From: Manduca sexta
Lineage: Eukaryota > Arthropoda > Insecta > Lepidoptera > Sphingidae
Reading direction: 5' to 3'
Assembly: GCF_014839805.1 (NCBI RefSeq)
Contig: NC_051129.1
Coordinates: 11,784,920-11,848,919 of the forward strand
DNA length: 64,000 nucleotides
This document shows positions 46,954 through 59,513 of this stretch, piece after piece (within the stretch, counting starts at the first letter, position 1; every line of letters starts with the position of its first letter). Under the pieces are notes generated by a model. That model made no database searches. It was not told where the DNA came from and saw nothing but the letters and a program-made list of their open reading frames with translations. The position numbers were made by a program, and so were the translations under genes.

Positions 46954-47190
46954 TTTTTTATACCAACGCGGCGTGATCGCGATCACTGCACCTGATGGTA
47001 AGTGGAGTGGGGTCCAATAGAATGTCGACTGGTGAGAGATGATTACCCCTCGGCAGTTGACACAATTATGCCGGCCTGTTGGGACAGGATATATACAGGC
47101 TGATCCTGGAACGCGACCACTTACGTGGGCCTATGGCGGGTTTTAACTTGTGTACGGTGGCTATCCGAGCGGATATAAAATATATCCTAT
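46954..47190 (-). repeat. hairpin-bearing poly(A) retroelement, copy 3
   Basis: T-run at 46954-46959 (poly(A) on the - strand), CACCTGATGGTAAGTGGAGT, the hairpin GTCGACTGGTGAGAG...CCTCGGCAGTTGAC, and ATCCGAGCGGATATAAAATA. One of five copies. Confidence 0.75.
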
Positions 47191-47267
47191 TTTGATTAAT
47201 TGGCCGATAAGTCAAAATAATAAAGTATTTTGATTTTACAGCTTTTATACTTAGTTTACATAGTAGT

Positions 47268-47596
47268 CAGCGGCGATAGCCTAGTTGGGTGTGGAACGGA
47301 CTGCCAAGACGAATGTCCGCAGGTTCAAACCCAAGGGCACACACCTCTGACTTTTCTAAAATAATGTGTGTATTCTTTGTGAATTTATCGTTTGCTTTAA
47401 CGGTGAAGGAAAACATCGTGAGGAAACCTGCACATCTGAGAAGTTCTCTGTAGGAATTTCGAAGGTATGTGAAGTCTACCAACCCGCACTAGGCCAGCGT
47501 GGCGGACTAAGGCCTAATCCCTCTCAGTGGTAGAGGAGGCCCGTGCACAGCATTGGGCAAGTATATAATACAGGGCTGATATTATTATATTATTAA
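47268..47596 (+). repeat. tRNA-derived SINE, family 2, full-length reference copy
   Basis: About 330 bp. The head starts CAGCGGCGATAGCC with A box TAGCCTAGTTGG (47277-47288) and B box GGTTCAAACC (47322-47331), correctly spaced for RNA polymerase III. The body has CGTGAGGAAACCTGCACATC, TAGGCCAGCGTGGCGG and CTCTCAGTGGTAGAGGAGG. The tail is an ATT repeat (47579-47596). The boxes are good enough that the copy may be transcribable; mobilisation would need a partner LINE. Confidence 0.9.
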
Positions 47597-48040
47597 GTAT
47601 TACATAGTTTGCGGGCTGCACACAAATATAAAAATCATACCAGCTATACGAGCTTAATATTTGTCCTGGAACCAGTATCACATATTGCCACTACTAACAG
47701 GAGTATCCTTTTCAATGTACGCCATTCTCAGTCAGAAATAACCATCGAAACCCATTAAAATATCTCTTAATCCATCCAACGCGCACTAATTGCCGCGCAA
47801 TATAAACATTACAAGGTTGGAAATATCCCGTCACAAATTATCAATCATTATGGAAGCAACATATCACAATTAAAACTGGTAGGGTGTCCAGTATTTACCG
47901 CCGACGCGGGACAAATTATCAAACTATGCCTTTGAGTATCATAAAATATTTTACTGACATGACGTAAAAATACAAATGAGTATTTTATGAGGTAGGTAAA
48001 TTATTTTTAGAGTCATACGCGATCGATGTTTTATAATGTA

Positions 48041-48308
48041 CATAACATACATACATAACATCACGCATTTTATCCCCGAAGGGGTATGGCAGAGGCGCAA
48101 CTAGGGCACCCACTTTTCGCCAAGTATGTTCCGTCCCATGATGTGATAGGGGGCGAGCCTATCGCCATATCGGGCACAAATTCCAGACTCCGGGCTGATA
48201 CTGAGCAGAAAAACCCAAATATCACTTTGTCCGACCCGGGATTCGAACCCAGGACCTCAGAGCGCTATTGTACCGAACGTGCAATACAACTACGCCACCG
48301 AGGCAGTC
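48041..48308 (-). repeat. tRNA-derived SINE, family 1, full-length reference copy
   Basis: On the - strand: A box TGGCGTAGTTG (plus 48287-48297), perfect B box GGTTCGAATCC (plus 48239-48249), a body with GTGATATTTGGGTTTTTCTG and GTGCCCGATATGGCGATAGG, and a CATA/TATG-repeat tail (plus 48041-48058). Of the nine copies in the window this is the best preserved, so probably the youngest. Confidence 0.92.
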
Positions 48309-48447
48309 ATTTTATAATGTACCGAACGTTAACTGCCTTGATACCTCCGATGTAAATCAAATCTTTTAGAAAAATAACACCAAACTACAATGCATTTTGA
48401 ACATACAAATACGCACGTTACCTCTAAACAACTTAATTTATTAAAAA

Positions 48448-48655
48448 CTAGCTTTTACTCGTGGCTTCGACCGCGTGAAGGATTTTTCTGGGATAAAAGT
48501 CCCGCTATATATTTTCCCGGGATAGATAGCCTATAACCTTCCCATGGTATTAAACTATCTCCATACCAAATTTCATAAAAATCCGTTCATTACATTTTGA
48601 GAAAATCGATAACATACAAACAGAAAAAGTAACTTTGTTTTATAATATGTATAGA
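48448..48655 (-). mobile_element. short non-autonomous Helitron, intact ends
   Basis: On the - strand it starts TCTATACATATTATAAAACA after A and ends in CGAGTAAAAGCTAG before T. The body has the well-kept TCATAAAAATCCG and GGGATAAAAGTCCCGC phrases (plus strand order reversed). It is 208 bp and non-coding. Confidence 0.9.
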
Positions 48656-49539
48656 TTACAATTCTTTGAAATCAAAGATGTTCAAAGAATGAAAACGCCT
48701 TTACAAATCCAAAGAAACCCATACAGTTGGTAGCCCTACACTGGGCTTGCACCCGGCGCCGCCCGCTATAAGTCATCGCAACGCAGCGCTAATGGCTTAT
48801 CGAAACCATATTGTCCGTGAGTAATGTACGGTACAGGATTTGGTTCCGTACTCATTTTACTTCAAAAGATTACGTTTTATTATTGAATGATAGAGTTTAT
48901 GGTTACATGGAGTGCAGCTTTATAATTATTATATTTTTTTATTTTTAATATAACAGATAACAATAAATATTGCATAAAGAATTTATAAACAGATAACCAA
49001 ACTTGATTTCTTTAAACTTTCATGGTTATCGTTATAATGCAAGAACTCGTTCAAGGCTGGAAATAAAAACTGACTGAGAACTAAAACTATCACTTCATTA
49101 TCATTCACTCATATTTCATTCGTTCATTCTTGACATAAAAATGTCACAGCACATCCAAAGCAGTAGCAACGGTTATGACAATACAAACATGTCTTGACTC
49201 CTGCGTACCAACACAATGTACATGCACAAAAAAAAATATCAAGAAATCCGTAATTCATATCACATGTTCTCTGAGTAGCTATTGTACAGCCGCGGCTCAT
49301 GATTACCACTGCACTATAAATTCCATACACTGCCCACTCCCTGGGGAACATACGACACTGTACTAAGATCTTTTACCTTCTTCCCATATATTATACTGGA
49401 ACATAAATGATAATATAAGGATTAAATATTTAGTCATACCGCAGTTATTTCATCGAGTGTATTACAAATTAATCAAAAATATTTAATCGTCGCAGAGAAA
49501 AGCCAAGACGGATGTGCATTATTCAAACAGGGTGTCATT

Positions 49540-49743
49540 TGGCCGGCAGTGTACCGGTGATGTATGGAGGCTGGCGCCCACGAGCGCCCACCTCGCTATT
49601 GTCACACTCGCGGCCATGCTATGTACATGCTTGTTTGTACAGCGCCTTCTGTCCGTTGTTTGGTCGCGAGTGTACGCTGCCATTACTCCCGCCACTTTCG
49701 GATATGGATTTTATGTGTGACATACTTTTATGGCCGGCAGTGT
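49540..49743. repeat. 13-bp direct repeat bracketing a GC-rich segment
   Basis: TGGCCGGCAGTGT occurs at 49540-49552 and 49731-49743, 191 bp apart, around a GC-richer segment with short overlapping chance frames. It could be a motif pair or the duplication left by an insertion. Confidence 0.4.
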
Positions 49744-52700
49744 TACAAAAGGAACAAACGCTTTAACGTTTAAATGTAGGTATTAAATAAACGCGCAACA
49801 CTACATTGCTACTGTGTTTAGAGATAAAACATTACTCACCCACGCTTTGAGGCCTATTTTACATTATACAAATTTTAACCAATAATTCATACAAACGCTG
49901 TACTAAGTGCCATTATTGAAGGAACAAAGAACTTTACAAAGTTGGCCAACAACATTATTGCAAAATACGATAAATGTTTAAGAAGCCAAGATAGAACACA
50001 CCAACGTACATTTATGGCCAAAATCTGCCCACTGTCGCTTACCGTAGTCGGATAACAATAAATCATAATTTAAACACCTAACAACCGAGCGCGAAAATTC
50101 CGTCTTCATAGCTATTTATAAATTAATTAAAATTATCGTCGTAATTAACAATAAAACTTTATAATAGCTATTGGAATAACAATAAAAACCATGATAACGA
50201 TGCAATGAGAGCGCCACGACACAGTGGCATCTTATCAACAATAATAAATTGATTTAATTGTCGTTTACAATGATTTTATTGAACTTTTTATTGGGTTATT
50301 GATTCTTGGCACGCCGTGGCGCTAAAGGCGTCTGCGTGGGATTTATCAAGAATATTTTGTAACCAGTTTCAACTAGAGTATAAATGGATTGAACGGATTA
50401 TAAAAAGGAACATTATTTGCCGTTTCATTTGTACGAGCCATATTGCAGGCTCGATACGAGGACTACGGAAAACTATGACTCAACACACAGACTCAAATAT
50501 TTGTTCTTATTCGGGATTAAGGTTGAGCTGATAAGACTATTACAAAAAATACAATAAGATTTAAATATTATCTCAAAACTCTCTAAACATGGCTGACATT
50601 TTTGTAATACCAAACTTAGAAGGAAAAAGTCAAATATATTTTGCCTCTGTCAATCTCCATTGTCCTATTTGAATATGCAACAATAAGTAATAAAAAATAT
50701 TAACGTAGAGACATTACTGTAATCGGGTACAAATCACTTATTATTCAGCAGTAACCATAAGTGCAGATTTTATAGACTTCTCAGAATAGGGTTTTTAATA
50801 TTCAATTACATTTTAATAAGTCCGATGATTATGGAATAAATTTATAATCGATTTGTTGGTTGCTTATTTGTAGTCATGTGACGCACTTTATTCCTTTTTA
50901 AAAGCATTTGAATTCCAAATTTAAGTTCCTTAGTCATTGACGTGTCAATGGTTTGGAATGGCCTCATCAAATGCCGTTTGAGTTATTGTAGACTATTTGA
51001 AAATTTGAGCAAAATGTTTAATTCCAAATTCAAAATTTCGAATAATTCGAATATTTGAATGAAACCTATAATAATATTTACGTACTGTTATGATCACGAA
51101 ACCTAAAAACAGGTTATGATTAATGAAATTCGCTTAATCATTATTATGATTTTGATTAAACCATTCATTGCGATTTGCAATTAGAATGAATGATTTTTCA
51201 CAGCGCTTAGCGTCAAGATAACGAGGTTATCCGGTTATTACCGAGAACGTGACACTTTACTTGATAATTTTCGAAGAAGTTGTTAATATCTAGACGACTA
51301 CTGTATTTATGTAAGCTTTATTTATAACTGAATATACCATTATCTAACTGCGGCAGGTGCGGTATAATAGGTTCGTTTCCTAGATCATGGATGTAAACTA
51401 CGAACAACATCAATTTCTTATCACTCAGATCTGAAAAAACTGCCAGACGATTTTGCACCTTGATACACAACCGACTCAACTTCAGTCAATACTTGACAAT
51501 AAGTCCTCAATTTCTAGACGTACATAAATACAAATTAAAAAACAAAGAAAAAGCCCAAAAAAATCTTTTAAAAAAAGCGTTGGTCACAACACTCCCCTAA
51601 ACACAAGTCTATATCAAATATTGTCTCAGTAATTGATTTAAGGCGCACTCAACACAATAAATCAGCATTTATCTGTCCGTATCGCGGCCACTCCATTGTT
51701 TATGGTCGCGCGTATCATCTGTCATAGTCCATAGACAACGCTTGTTTATGCCACCAGCGCCATTATATTAATTATAACATTATTAGTCGTTAACACCGAT
51801 GAGTGATGGAAGAGTCCGAGATGTTTTGATTTGGTTATAATTGATTTAATACTGACCCGCTTTGGGCGCACGCCTTCGTTTGTAATAATTATTTTTATGT
51901 TGAGGAAGATTGTTCAATTGTGTATTTAAATTGGATTTCATCGTCAATATATTTATTATACATAGATCTCTATTATAATAATCTATGTCTATGAGAAATA
52001 TACGCCTACTAAGTGTAATTCTATGACAATGCATTTTGTATTCGACTTAATCTTAGAATATTATACCGGACTAAATAATATTTATTAAAAAATATTTCTC
52101 ATTTCAAACCAAACAAAAATAATTATAAATTATATTATTAAAAAGCAAATCACAACCCGTCGATAAGAATGCAGACATACAATCTTCAATATAATATTCA
52201 CATCTGGACAATTTAACTTCTCCTTAATAACTATATTATGTTGTTACACCTACACAGATAGCTATATTTTATACGCTTCTTATTCAAATTACAACATATT
52301 TTCATATATTCATTTCATATTTTTAAGATTTCTACAAGCGTAGGTATTAATAGTATTCCAATTTTTTTTTTCTTAAAATTTAATTTTTTGACTTATTGTA
52401 GACCTTAGACTTCGCTAATTTCTTCTGATTATCACAGTTCTATATCTGTTGTCTTCGTTAGGTATGACAAAATTAATGATAGAATCCGTCTTTCTTACTA
52501 CAAGCAAGCTTAAAGGTATCTAGCTCTATCACGTAATGACTAGACAGTAATGGTTACTTCTGACCCTACATAAAATGTTAACAAATACTTATTTATTTAT
52601 TTAGTAACGCTAACGTAACGTACATTAACACATAATTCATTACAATAACAACGTTAATAGTTATCTAAAGCTAAATGTCGTTACAATACTAGGCGTACAC

Positions 52701-53449
52701 GGCATGCATAAAAACACCTACAACTTGACTAAATTATGCAAAACAAAATAAAATAATAATAGTGTGTGAAATTAGGCACACACTTAAACTTTACATTATA
52801 CTATTTTTCCTTTTCTGTTACTTTTCGTAATAATATCTTATAAATAATATTTCACACTGTACAGAAACATATCAATAATTTGTATTTATGTAAAATATTA
52901 AATTGTTATAAGAATAATAGACATTCGGTCAGCAAAGTTTTTCAACGACTTAATATAAAAAGATTAGAAAAACAACGATGTAACATCGAGAAAATTTTCC
53001 CGAAAAAGCATCGCCGTTTTAACTTTTAACTGTCCTTATATTTTATGAGCTCTTGAACATTTCCCTTCATTTGTGTCGGCAGCGACGAGAATTCGGCAGT
53101 GGCCAGCGAGCTCGCCGATCGGCCCTCCGATAGACTCCCAGCCCGAGTTGCGAGAAACTTTAATCGATTCTCCTTCGTTATTACAAGCTCCATCCGTGAT
53201 TTAATAGATTTTTTACATTTGCCTCTAGTCGCTCCCGCTTTAGAACTGAACAAATTTTGCAAAGGCGGAGAAAACGCCAGTGCACACATTAATTTCCGTC
53301 ACGTTTAACTGCAAACAAGCAGGAAATTTAAAACACCGAAAGTGGATTCGTGCAAATTGATTCCGGACATCGACGGCGCCTCGGGTACGATTCGAAGAGT
53401 AAATGTTTGACGGGAAATAATTTGAAAACGTTTTCCTAATTTATAAGGA
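49744..53449. other. unassigned AT-rich sequence
   Basis: No gene or clear repeat. A TTTA-repeat tail-like tract lies at 52588-52603 and may be the end of an old LINE on the - strand. GC content rises from about 53080 toward the promoter. Confidence 0.4.
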
Positions 53450-53640
53450 GGCGGGCGCCGCCGCGCGCCCACCTAATTATTCAAGAAAAACTCGTTTAAC
53501 CGACCGCCGCGCAACGCCATCTATCGACACGAGTCGCAGGCCCCGCCCCCTTGCTCCGCACACCCGCGCCCTGCCGACCGCGCTCCCTCCGTTCATTCAC
53601 TCAATCAGTCTCGCTCCGCGCACCGTTGTGGTAGTACGTG
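53450..53640 (+). promoter_or_regulatory. TATA-less Inr/DPE core promoter with proximal GC-rich elements
   Basis: A perfect arthropod initiator TCAGTC lies at 53605-53610 (consensus TCA+1KTY, +1 at 53607). Exactly at +28 to +33 is GTACGT, 5 of 6 matches to the DPE consensus RGWYVT. No TATA box precedes it. Upstream are an Sp1/KLF-type GC box CCCCGCCCCC (53541-53550), a CTCF-like inverted site CGCCATCTATCG (53515-53526) and a CpG-rich block at 53450-53480 with an embedded TAATTA. This design is typical of developmental regulator genes in insects. Confidence 0.55.
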
Positions 53641-54025
53641 TCTTAATTTTTATAGTGCACTTAACGCGGATGTTATTGTTTCAAACAATCGCTCAGCTGA
53701 TCAGTGACAATAAGTTAATATAACATACAGCGCAACTAATCCGATCGTGAAATCTGTGTTTGCATTCGTGCGTAGCGGTAACGGTGGTGTGTATCGAAAA
53801 TATCTCGTGGTTCGAATGTAAAAATACGCGGCGTCGCCTGAGAACGGTCCGACTGCATGTGACTGATCGATATTTTAAATGATAACATGGATTCGATTAG
53901 TTGTTGTTTGAGGAAGTGAAAACATGTGTGTTGTTTGATGTGTGGTCACCGTGGTCGCGAGCGAGCCCCGGAGCCCACGGAGCGAGTGTGAGACGGCACT
54001 CGGCGCGACTGCACGCCAGCCAGCG
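53607..54025 (+). other. candidate noncoding first exon (5' UTR)
   Basis: From the predicted start site the sequence stays CpG-rich and non-AT-rich for about 420 nt. It reaches a good splice donor at CAGCG|GTACGT (exon end 54025). Only short upstream frames are present, such as the ATG at 53888 that stops within about 11 codons, so I read it as a 5' leader whose coding exons lie downstream, beyond the window or far into it. No matching acceptor was identified in the remaining 10 kb. The gene is not identifiable from this leader. Confidence 0.42.
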
Positions 54026-54963
54026 GTACGTACTCGGCCCAATATTGATTCAATGTCGATGTATTTACGTATGTAGGCATGCGAGATAACGCGTTTTGGA
54101 TTTGTTTTGAGGCGATAAGTGCGCCTTTATTAGATATCGCGGAGGTGCGCGCTGCACCGCGCCGCCGCCCGCTGCCGCCGCGCGCCGGTCCGCCTGCATA
54201 TGAGCTTTATCTAATGTTTTTAATTTGACCGTGACATTGTTATGTGCACGGAACGCTTTATTTCTATAATAAAATTCCGTAATCAAGGTAATTTCCAGCG
54301 CGATAAACGATATGTAAGCATTTTTATAGGGTTACATTTGTTTAACAAAGATAAACGAGTCTAAACGGCAAACGCAAACGCGTGCTTTGATTCATAAAAT
54401 AGTAGATAAAAAATAATGGGGTAGTTAATCTACGGACGACTATTAAAATATCAAATTGTACCTATTTAATTGTATTACAATTTTGTATGAGCAAATAAAA
54501 ATAAATTCAGTGTGTAGCAAAAAATGTTTCCTATTTATAAACACATGTCCACAGAGCGTAACCATTACAATAAAATAAAATAATTAATTCGCGACACATG
54601 CTAGTCTGGTCGCGAGGTGTCTCCCGCTACTCGCTAGCGGGTAGGGAAAGATGGAAAAAACTTGAATAAACAATTTAAAACGGAGACACGTGTGCGGTGT
54701 GACCACAGACAAGGCAGAATGTATAAAGGCGCGAAGGTGCAACGCACTCGAGCTGGAGCGGCGGGAAACGGCGCACCAGGCCGGATCCAGGAATTACTTT
54801 TTTGGAATTATTTAAATCATTTAAATGCGACACGGCAAACTAATTTGTACTGTCTTAATACGCTAAGTAATGTGATTTATAAACAGCTACGATTTATTCA
54901 AATTCTGTATTTTAATGGAATAATTAGTTATCTATCTACAACATTACTCTTTCTGTTACTACT
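54026..54963. other. presumed first intron, GC-rich start
   Basis: 54140-54200 is very GC-rich (CGCCGCCGCCCGCTGCCGCC-like) and may hold regulatory sites. The rest is AT-rich with no supported gene. Confidence 0.3.
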
Positions 54964-55195
54964 TACATACATACATACATAACATCACGCATTTATCCCC
55001 GAAGGTATGCAGAGGCGCAACTAAGGTACCCACTTTTCGCCAAGTATGTTCCGTCCCATGATGTGATAGGGGGCGAGCCTATCGCCATATCGGGCACAAA
55101 TTCCAGACTCCGGGCTGATACTGAGCAGAAAAACCCAAATATCACTTTGCCCGACCCGGGATTCGAACCCAGGACCTCAGAGCGCTATTATACCG
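54964..55195 (-). repeat. tRNA-derived SINE, family 1, A-box end missing
   Basis: Nearly identical to 48041-48308 over the body, B box GGATTCGAACC (inverted) and CATA tail. It stops just before the A box, after AGCGCTATTATACCG, so it is 5'-truncated. Confidence 0.92.
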
Positions 55196-57106
55196 TACTA
55201 CTTTCAAGCCAAATTATAGTAAATTCTGTTATTATTCAATACCGATGTGGTTGACACTATAATAATTTCAGATCAAAATCAAACGTTTAGGAATTATAAT
55301 TAGAATTCATCGCTGTAACATGATCGAAATACATATGTATTTGTTTGATATCAATCCAACATCGTGATAAGAACCATGGCGTATTTAGTTGTATTATTTC
55401 GCTATTAATGCCACATTAATCCTTCGCCTAAATGCTATAGAATATTCGGCTTAATCCACGTGTGAGTTCGCATTAATGTTTCAAAATGTACATGTTACGT
55501 ATGTAGGCGAGGAACAAATAACCAGAAACTGCAATTTACATTGTTTACTCTTGAGACATAATTTAGCCAGTTCAAATGAAATCACGGATTTGTGGCCAAG
55601 CAGGACAATTTACACTACTGTATTTACTGTTAGTTTGATCCAATATTTGAGAGCGTGCTTGAGAAAATGTGATCTTAGATTCAAATTAAATACGTAAGAA
55701 ACTCTTTATGAGGCTGTCAAATATTTGTTCCCCCCATCCTCTCATTCCGCCCTTGAAGAATACCTATGAAAGCGACATAGGTGGATGTAGGCAGTAAAAT
55801 GAATCTATAAATGTTGTCGATGCACTTTCTCATTTGCAAGTCGAAAATAGCGCGAACATCGGCCGTTGAGTCACGCCCTTATTTACGAGCTGTTCAGCGT
55901 CGGACATCTTCCTGCCAGTTGCCACTCGGCAGCGTCCACATTGAAGCGTCGTAGGACACATGTTTACTATAAGGGCACTCGGTTGGGATGTATCCTGGCG
56001 TGTAGAGGGATGGGCCGTTTTTTTGCCTATGGTTGTCACTGGCTGTTATGATCCTCATATTTTTAACTGTTTCCGTGTCTGAAGTTTGTAACAGAAAGCA
56101 ATAAATTATTCTGAAGCATTATAAAGCTCATAAATTCATAACACCACATAAATTAAATCTTCACCAAATAGACCTCAATGGAAATAAATGAAGTAAAGGA
56201 AGCCCAGGGTTGTGGAAAAGAGGAAATCCTTAACAAATTACGTACTCGTTGTAACCTCGTACCTCAAAATTGGACTGATTCAAGAACCAAAGGCGAATCT
56301 TCAAAGTTAAGACGTCATTACAATATATAACATTTAGTTTTACCAACAGTCAAGCGGCCTTCTCGCCCTTCATTGTAAAATAAAAACTAACTGCCCTAAA
56401 CAATCGCGTAAATTGAATATCACAAATGATTATTCTAAGCTTAATCAGAAGCACATGCGTATGTTTATACCCTGCTGATTGTTTTATGAGCCGCTGAACG
56501 CGCCCGGTACGTTTGCGTGCAATTAACGTTGTAAAGATAGAATTATGCGCGCATAACTGTTACAAAAACGCGCACAGCTTTACATTGCAGCGCGTACGCA
56601 TCATTGATATTACATTTTCAAAACAAAACTAGTACATTTGTGTACAAGTACAATGTTTGACTAGATCTTCTATAATTTAGCGTTAGATTATAAACATGTT
56701 GCCTACACGTAACAGACATTCGTTTATAAATATTTAAATATAATTACTATCTAAAATCGCTTGTACTTTCATTGTATTTTTAACGTTTAATCTTATCTAG
56801 CATTTCCCCTCATCAGTACAGTAATTTTTCGCGGAAGAATTTTGACATCGCGTTTCGTCCCGGGGAGTCGAGGCGGGTATGTCGGGTTACCGGCCATCTT
56901 ATGCCGGCATCCCGGCTAAACTCCCCGATGGTCCCCTCGCATGACATTTCGCTGTACCGTAAGGCTCCCTATTGCTGACCAAAACAATACATGCATCATA
57001 CTGGTGAACGGGTGCCGCTTGTGTGGACTGTTCTGCCCATTTTGCTTACATTTCTAATTTCTAATTGCTAGAGGTACTGGGAGGAAATAATTATAAGGAT
57101 AATAGA
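55196..57106. other. mostly unassigned sequence
   Basis: 55800-56050 is less AT-rich and could be old transposon sequence, but it matches nothing else here. A GC-rich foldback lies at 56861-56937. No gene supported. Confidence 0.35.
56861..56937. other. GC-rich foldback
   Basis: Outer arms CGGGGAGT (56861-56868) and ACTCCCCG (56930-56937) are perfect inverses. Inside, CCGGC...GCCGG forms a second stem. It is unusual in AT-rich surroundings; it may be a structured RNA, a small foldback element or a paired binding site. Confidence 0.4.
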
Positions 57107-57395
57107 GAAATTTCATGATTCCTGAGAGGGTTGTGCACTCATATAAAAAATTAAATTAATTTATTCCTTATTTCACGAGCCTATAAATGAACTGCTCTAA
57201 ACTTTTTTTTTCTTCTCACTTTATCATGTACTGTAGTCTTTACCCTAAATTGATTGAAAAGAGCAACACCAGAGTTTCTTGCCCGTTCTTCTCTGGTGAA
57301 AGCTGCTTTCCGAACTGGTGGTAGAGTTAATATTGACGGAATCTAAATAATGTATAACATTTTACAGATTCAAATAAATCATTTCATTTCATTTC
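57107..57395 (+). repeat. non-LTR retrotransposon 3' end, copy B
   Basis: Inverse of 183-474. Contains AGAGTTTCTTGCCCGTTCTT and TGGTGGTAGAGTTAATATTG, ending in CAAATAAATCATTTCATTTC with the ATTTC tail at 57381-57395. Confidence 0.78.
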
Positions 57396-58227
57396 AAAAC
57401 GCCCCCGAAACCCGCTATTAAATTACTTGTTAAGTGTGAAAGGGTTTTATATTTTCCACTATTCATAATAAATAATGCATTTGAATGATGGCATGTATCA
57501 ACATCACATGACGACCATTTTCCCAAAACAAAAATCAGTATTGAAACAGTAATTAGTATGGTGAGTAGTTAAACAATGGTGTACTGCGCAGTGTAGAGGA
57601 GTGTGGAGGGAAAGTTGATTTGTTTGTTGTAATCGTTAGATTGCGGCGTGGGTGCTGCTCGGGTGAACGGGAGGCCGAGGAAAGCTGGGGATATTCGCTA
57701 TTACAAAATCTTGGAAACAAACAAAACAAACTGTCTGGTATGTTCGGAGTAAACTAAAATCGTAACAATTCCACTTAGCTTATCGAGCCAAATTATACCA
57801 TTCTTGTATTACTATAGCATATAATTGATTTTCGTTCTATAATCATATTTAACATGAATTTCTAACATTTCGGAAAACAAATCAACTATATTTAATTACT
57901 CACTATATCTGATAATTAACAATAACTTCAAATAGCCAAGTATTATCTATGTCGTAATACCTCGGACAAGCCAACCATAAACCATAACGCAATAGACAAT
58001 GTAAACACGACCAAACACTGCATCGCATTATCCAACACCTACTAATTACAAGCAAAACGCATCCCAAGTAATTAGTGGCTGGATATACGCAGCGGGTTCG
58101 ATGCCCGGCAGAGCAAACACGCCGGGACTTATTGACTGGCATAAATTAAACACTGCTCGGATTGTGGCGTTATGGTTATTGGTTGAGAGGGAATTAGGTT
58201 AAAAGGCAAGTGATTAGGCTGTTTTTA
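57396..58227. other. unassigned sequence with an isolated B-box-like site
   Basis: GGGTTCGATGCCC at 58095-58107 looks like the B box of a SINE, but no A box or body could be placed. The rest is AT-rich. Confidence 0.3.
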
Positions 58228-58464
58228 TTTTTTTTTAAACGTGCATGGCATTGACTTTCATCAGGTGCAGCGAAGTCCAATAGAATGTCAACTGACGAAA
58301 ATGAATTACCCTTTGACAGTCGACACAATTATGCCGGCCCGTGGGAACCGGTTAAACTCAGGCTGATCCCGGAACGCGAAACACAAAAGCCACTATGGCG
58401 TGTTTTAACACCTTGTGTGCGGTGGTCGCTATCTGGGCAGATGTAAAATATATCCTACGACCAG
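58228..58464 (-). repeat. hairpin-bearing poly(A) retroelement, copy 4
   Basis: T-run at 58228-58236, CATCAGGTGCAGCGAAGTCC, the hairpin TGTCAACTGACGAAA...TTTGACAGTCGACA, and the outer edge ATATATCCTACGACCAG. One of five copies. Confidence 0.78.
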
Positions 58465-59513
58465 AATAGTTTTACAGTTATCTAAATCGGTAGGAAAAAA
58501 AATGTCTTTTACGAAATAGACGATAGCTTCAGATCTGCCAAAGTAGTACATCGAGATATTTCTGGTTCACCGAGTGACGTATGTCGATGGCTATATATCT
58601 CGGTCACTGTAATGTGTACATTCTCGTATAATCGACTGATTGTATGTTATATAATGTTCAATATTATTGTATCTACAATATAAAGGATCAATGGATGTAT
58701 AAACAGACAAACACGCCCCCATTTCTGTACAAATGTTGATCAGAAATTTATCAATTAGACATTTGCCGTTATCAGAATTAAGGCCGCTTTCCTGTTATTT
58801 CGTATACAATATTATAATAGATCAAAGAGGATTCACACTTCAAACATGCTTGAATAGAAGACAAATTATTTTGAGATATTGTTTAGGGATCAGTATCTCG
58901 AAAGGAAAAAACGGAAACCTTATAGGATCACTTTGTTCGTCCGTCCGTCCGTCTATCAAGACCCTTTTTTTCAGGACGCGTGGAGGTATTAAGCTAACAT
59001 TTATTTACATTTATAATATTCTGGACGCATAAAGCAGCATACTTAAGTATGTAAAAAAAATATGAAAATGTCAATAATGATTATACAATCATTATACGCG
59101 ATATATGTCGCTTAGTAATTAATATACACGCCAACCAGTGAACAGAAGGTACTTGAAATACCTATAAATTTTGTTTGTTCTATCAATATCTTACGCTCAC
59201 GGCCATTGAAGACTATGGAAACTTAGTCCATAGTATTCACTTACCCATAGTGGATGGAGTAAATATTATCAGAACCGGCGTCCGATAAGCCTCGCTAGTG
59301 TTTGTAGATGAGTATTTGTCTACACTACCGGCTACTATCCGGGTAGTTCAGAACAAACAGGCGAAGTCTTAGCTTAAAAGCAACTTGGAGTTATACATCT
59401 ATAATAAAGCTTTAGATAAATTGATTTAAGTTTAGTATTTAATAGGGATACATCACTTTCAGAATGAAATGGAGACTTTATTAACTTGAATAATATCACT
59501 CAAAGCGTAGTAA
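58465..59513. other. unassigned sequence
   Basis: No supported gene. CGTCCGTCCGTCCGTC is a short tetramer run near 58939. 59200-59345 is GC-richer and may be an old element. Confidence 0.3.

Noticed and set aside
48239..48297. tRNA-like A and B boxes
   Set aside because: The head lacks the stems of a functional tRNA and is followed by SINE body and tail; the same is true of all other B-box hits in the window.
47267..48355. Open frames through 47267-47482 and 48086-48355
   Set aside because: They run through SINE copies; the same peptide recurs at 55063-55254 because the repeat does.
56658..56667. TGACTAGATC, the first ten bases of miR-279
   Set aside because: The rest of the mature sequence differs and no foldback partner is present.
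59224..59340. CCATAGTGGATGG segment with a - strand GTAAGTG donor
   Set aside because: Stops in every frame; looks like repeat-derived or random sequence.
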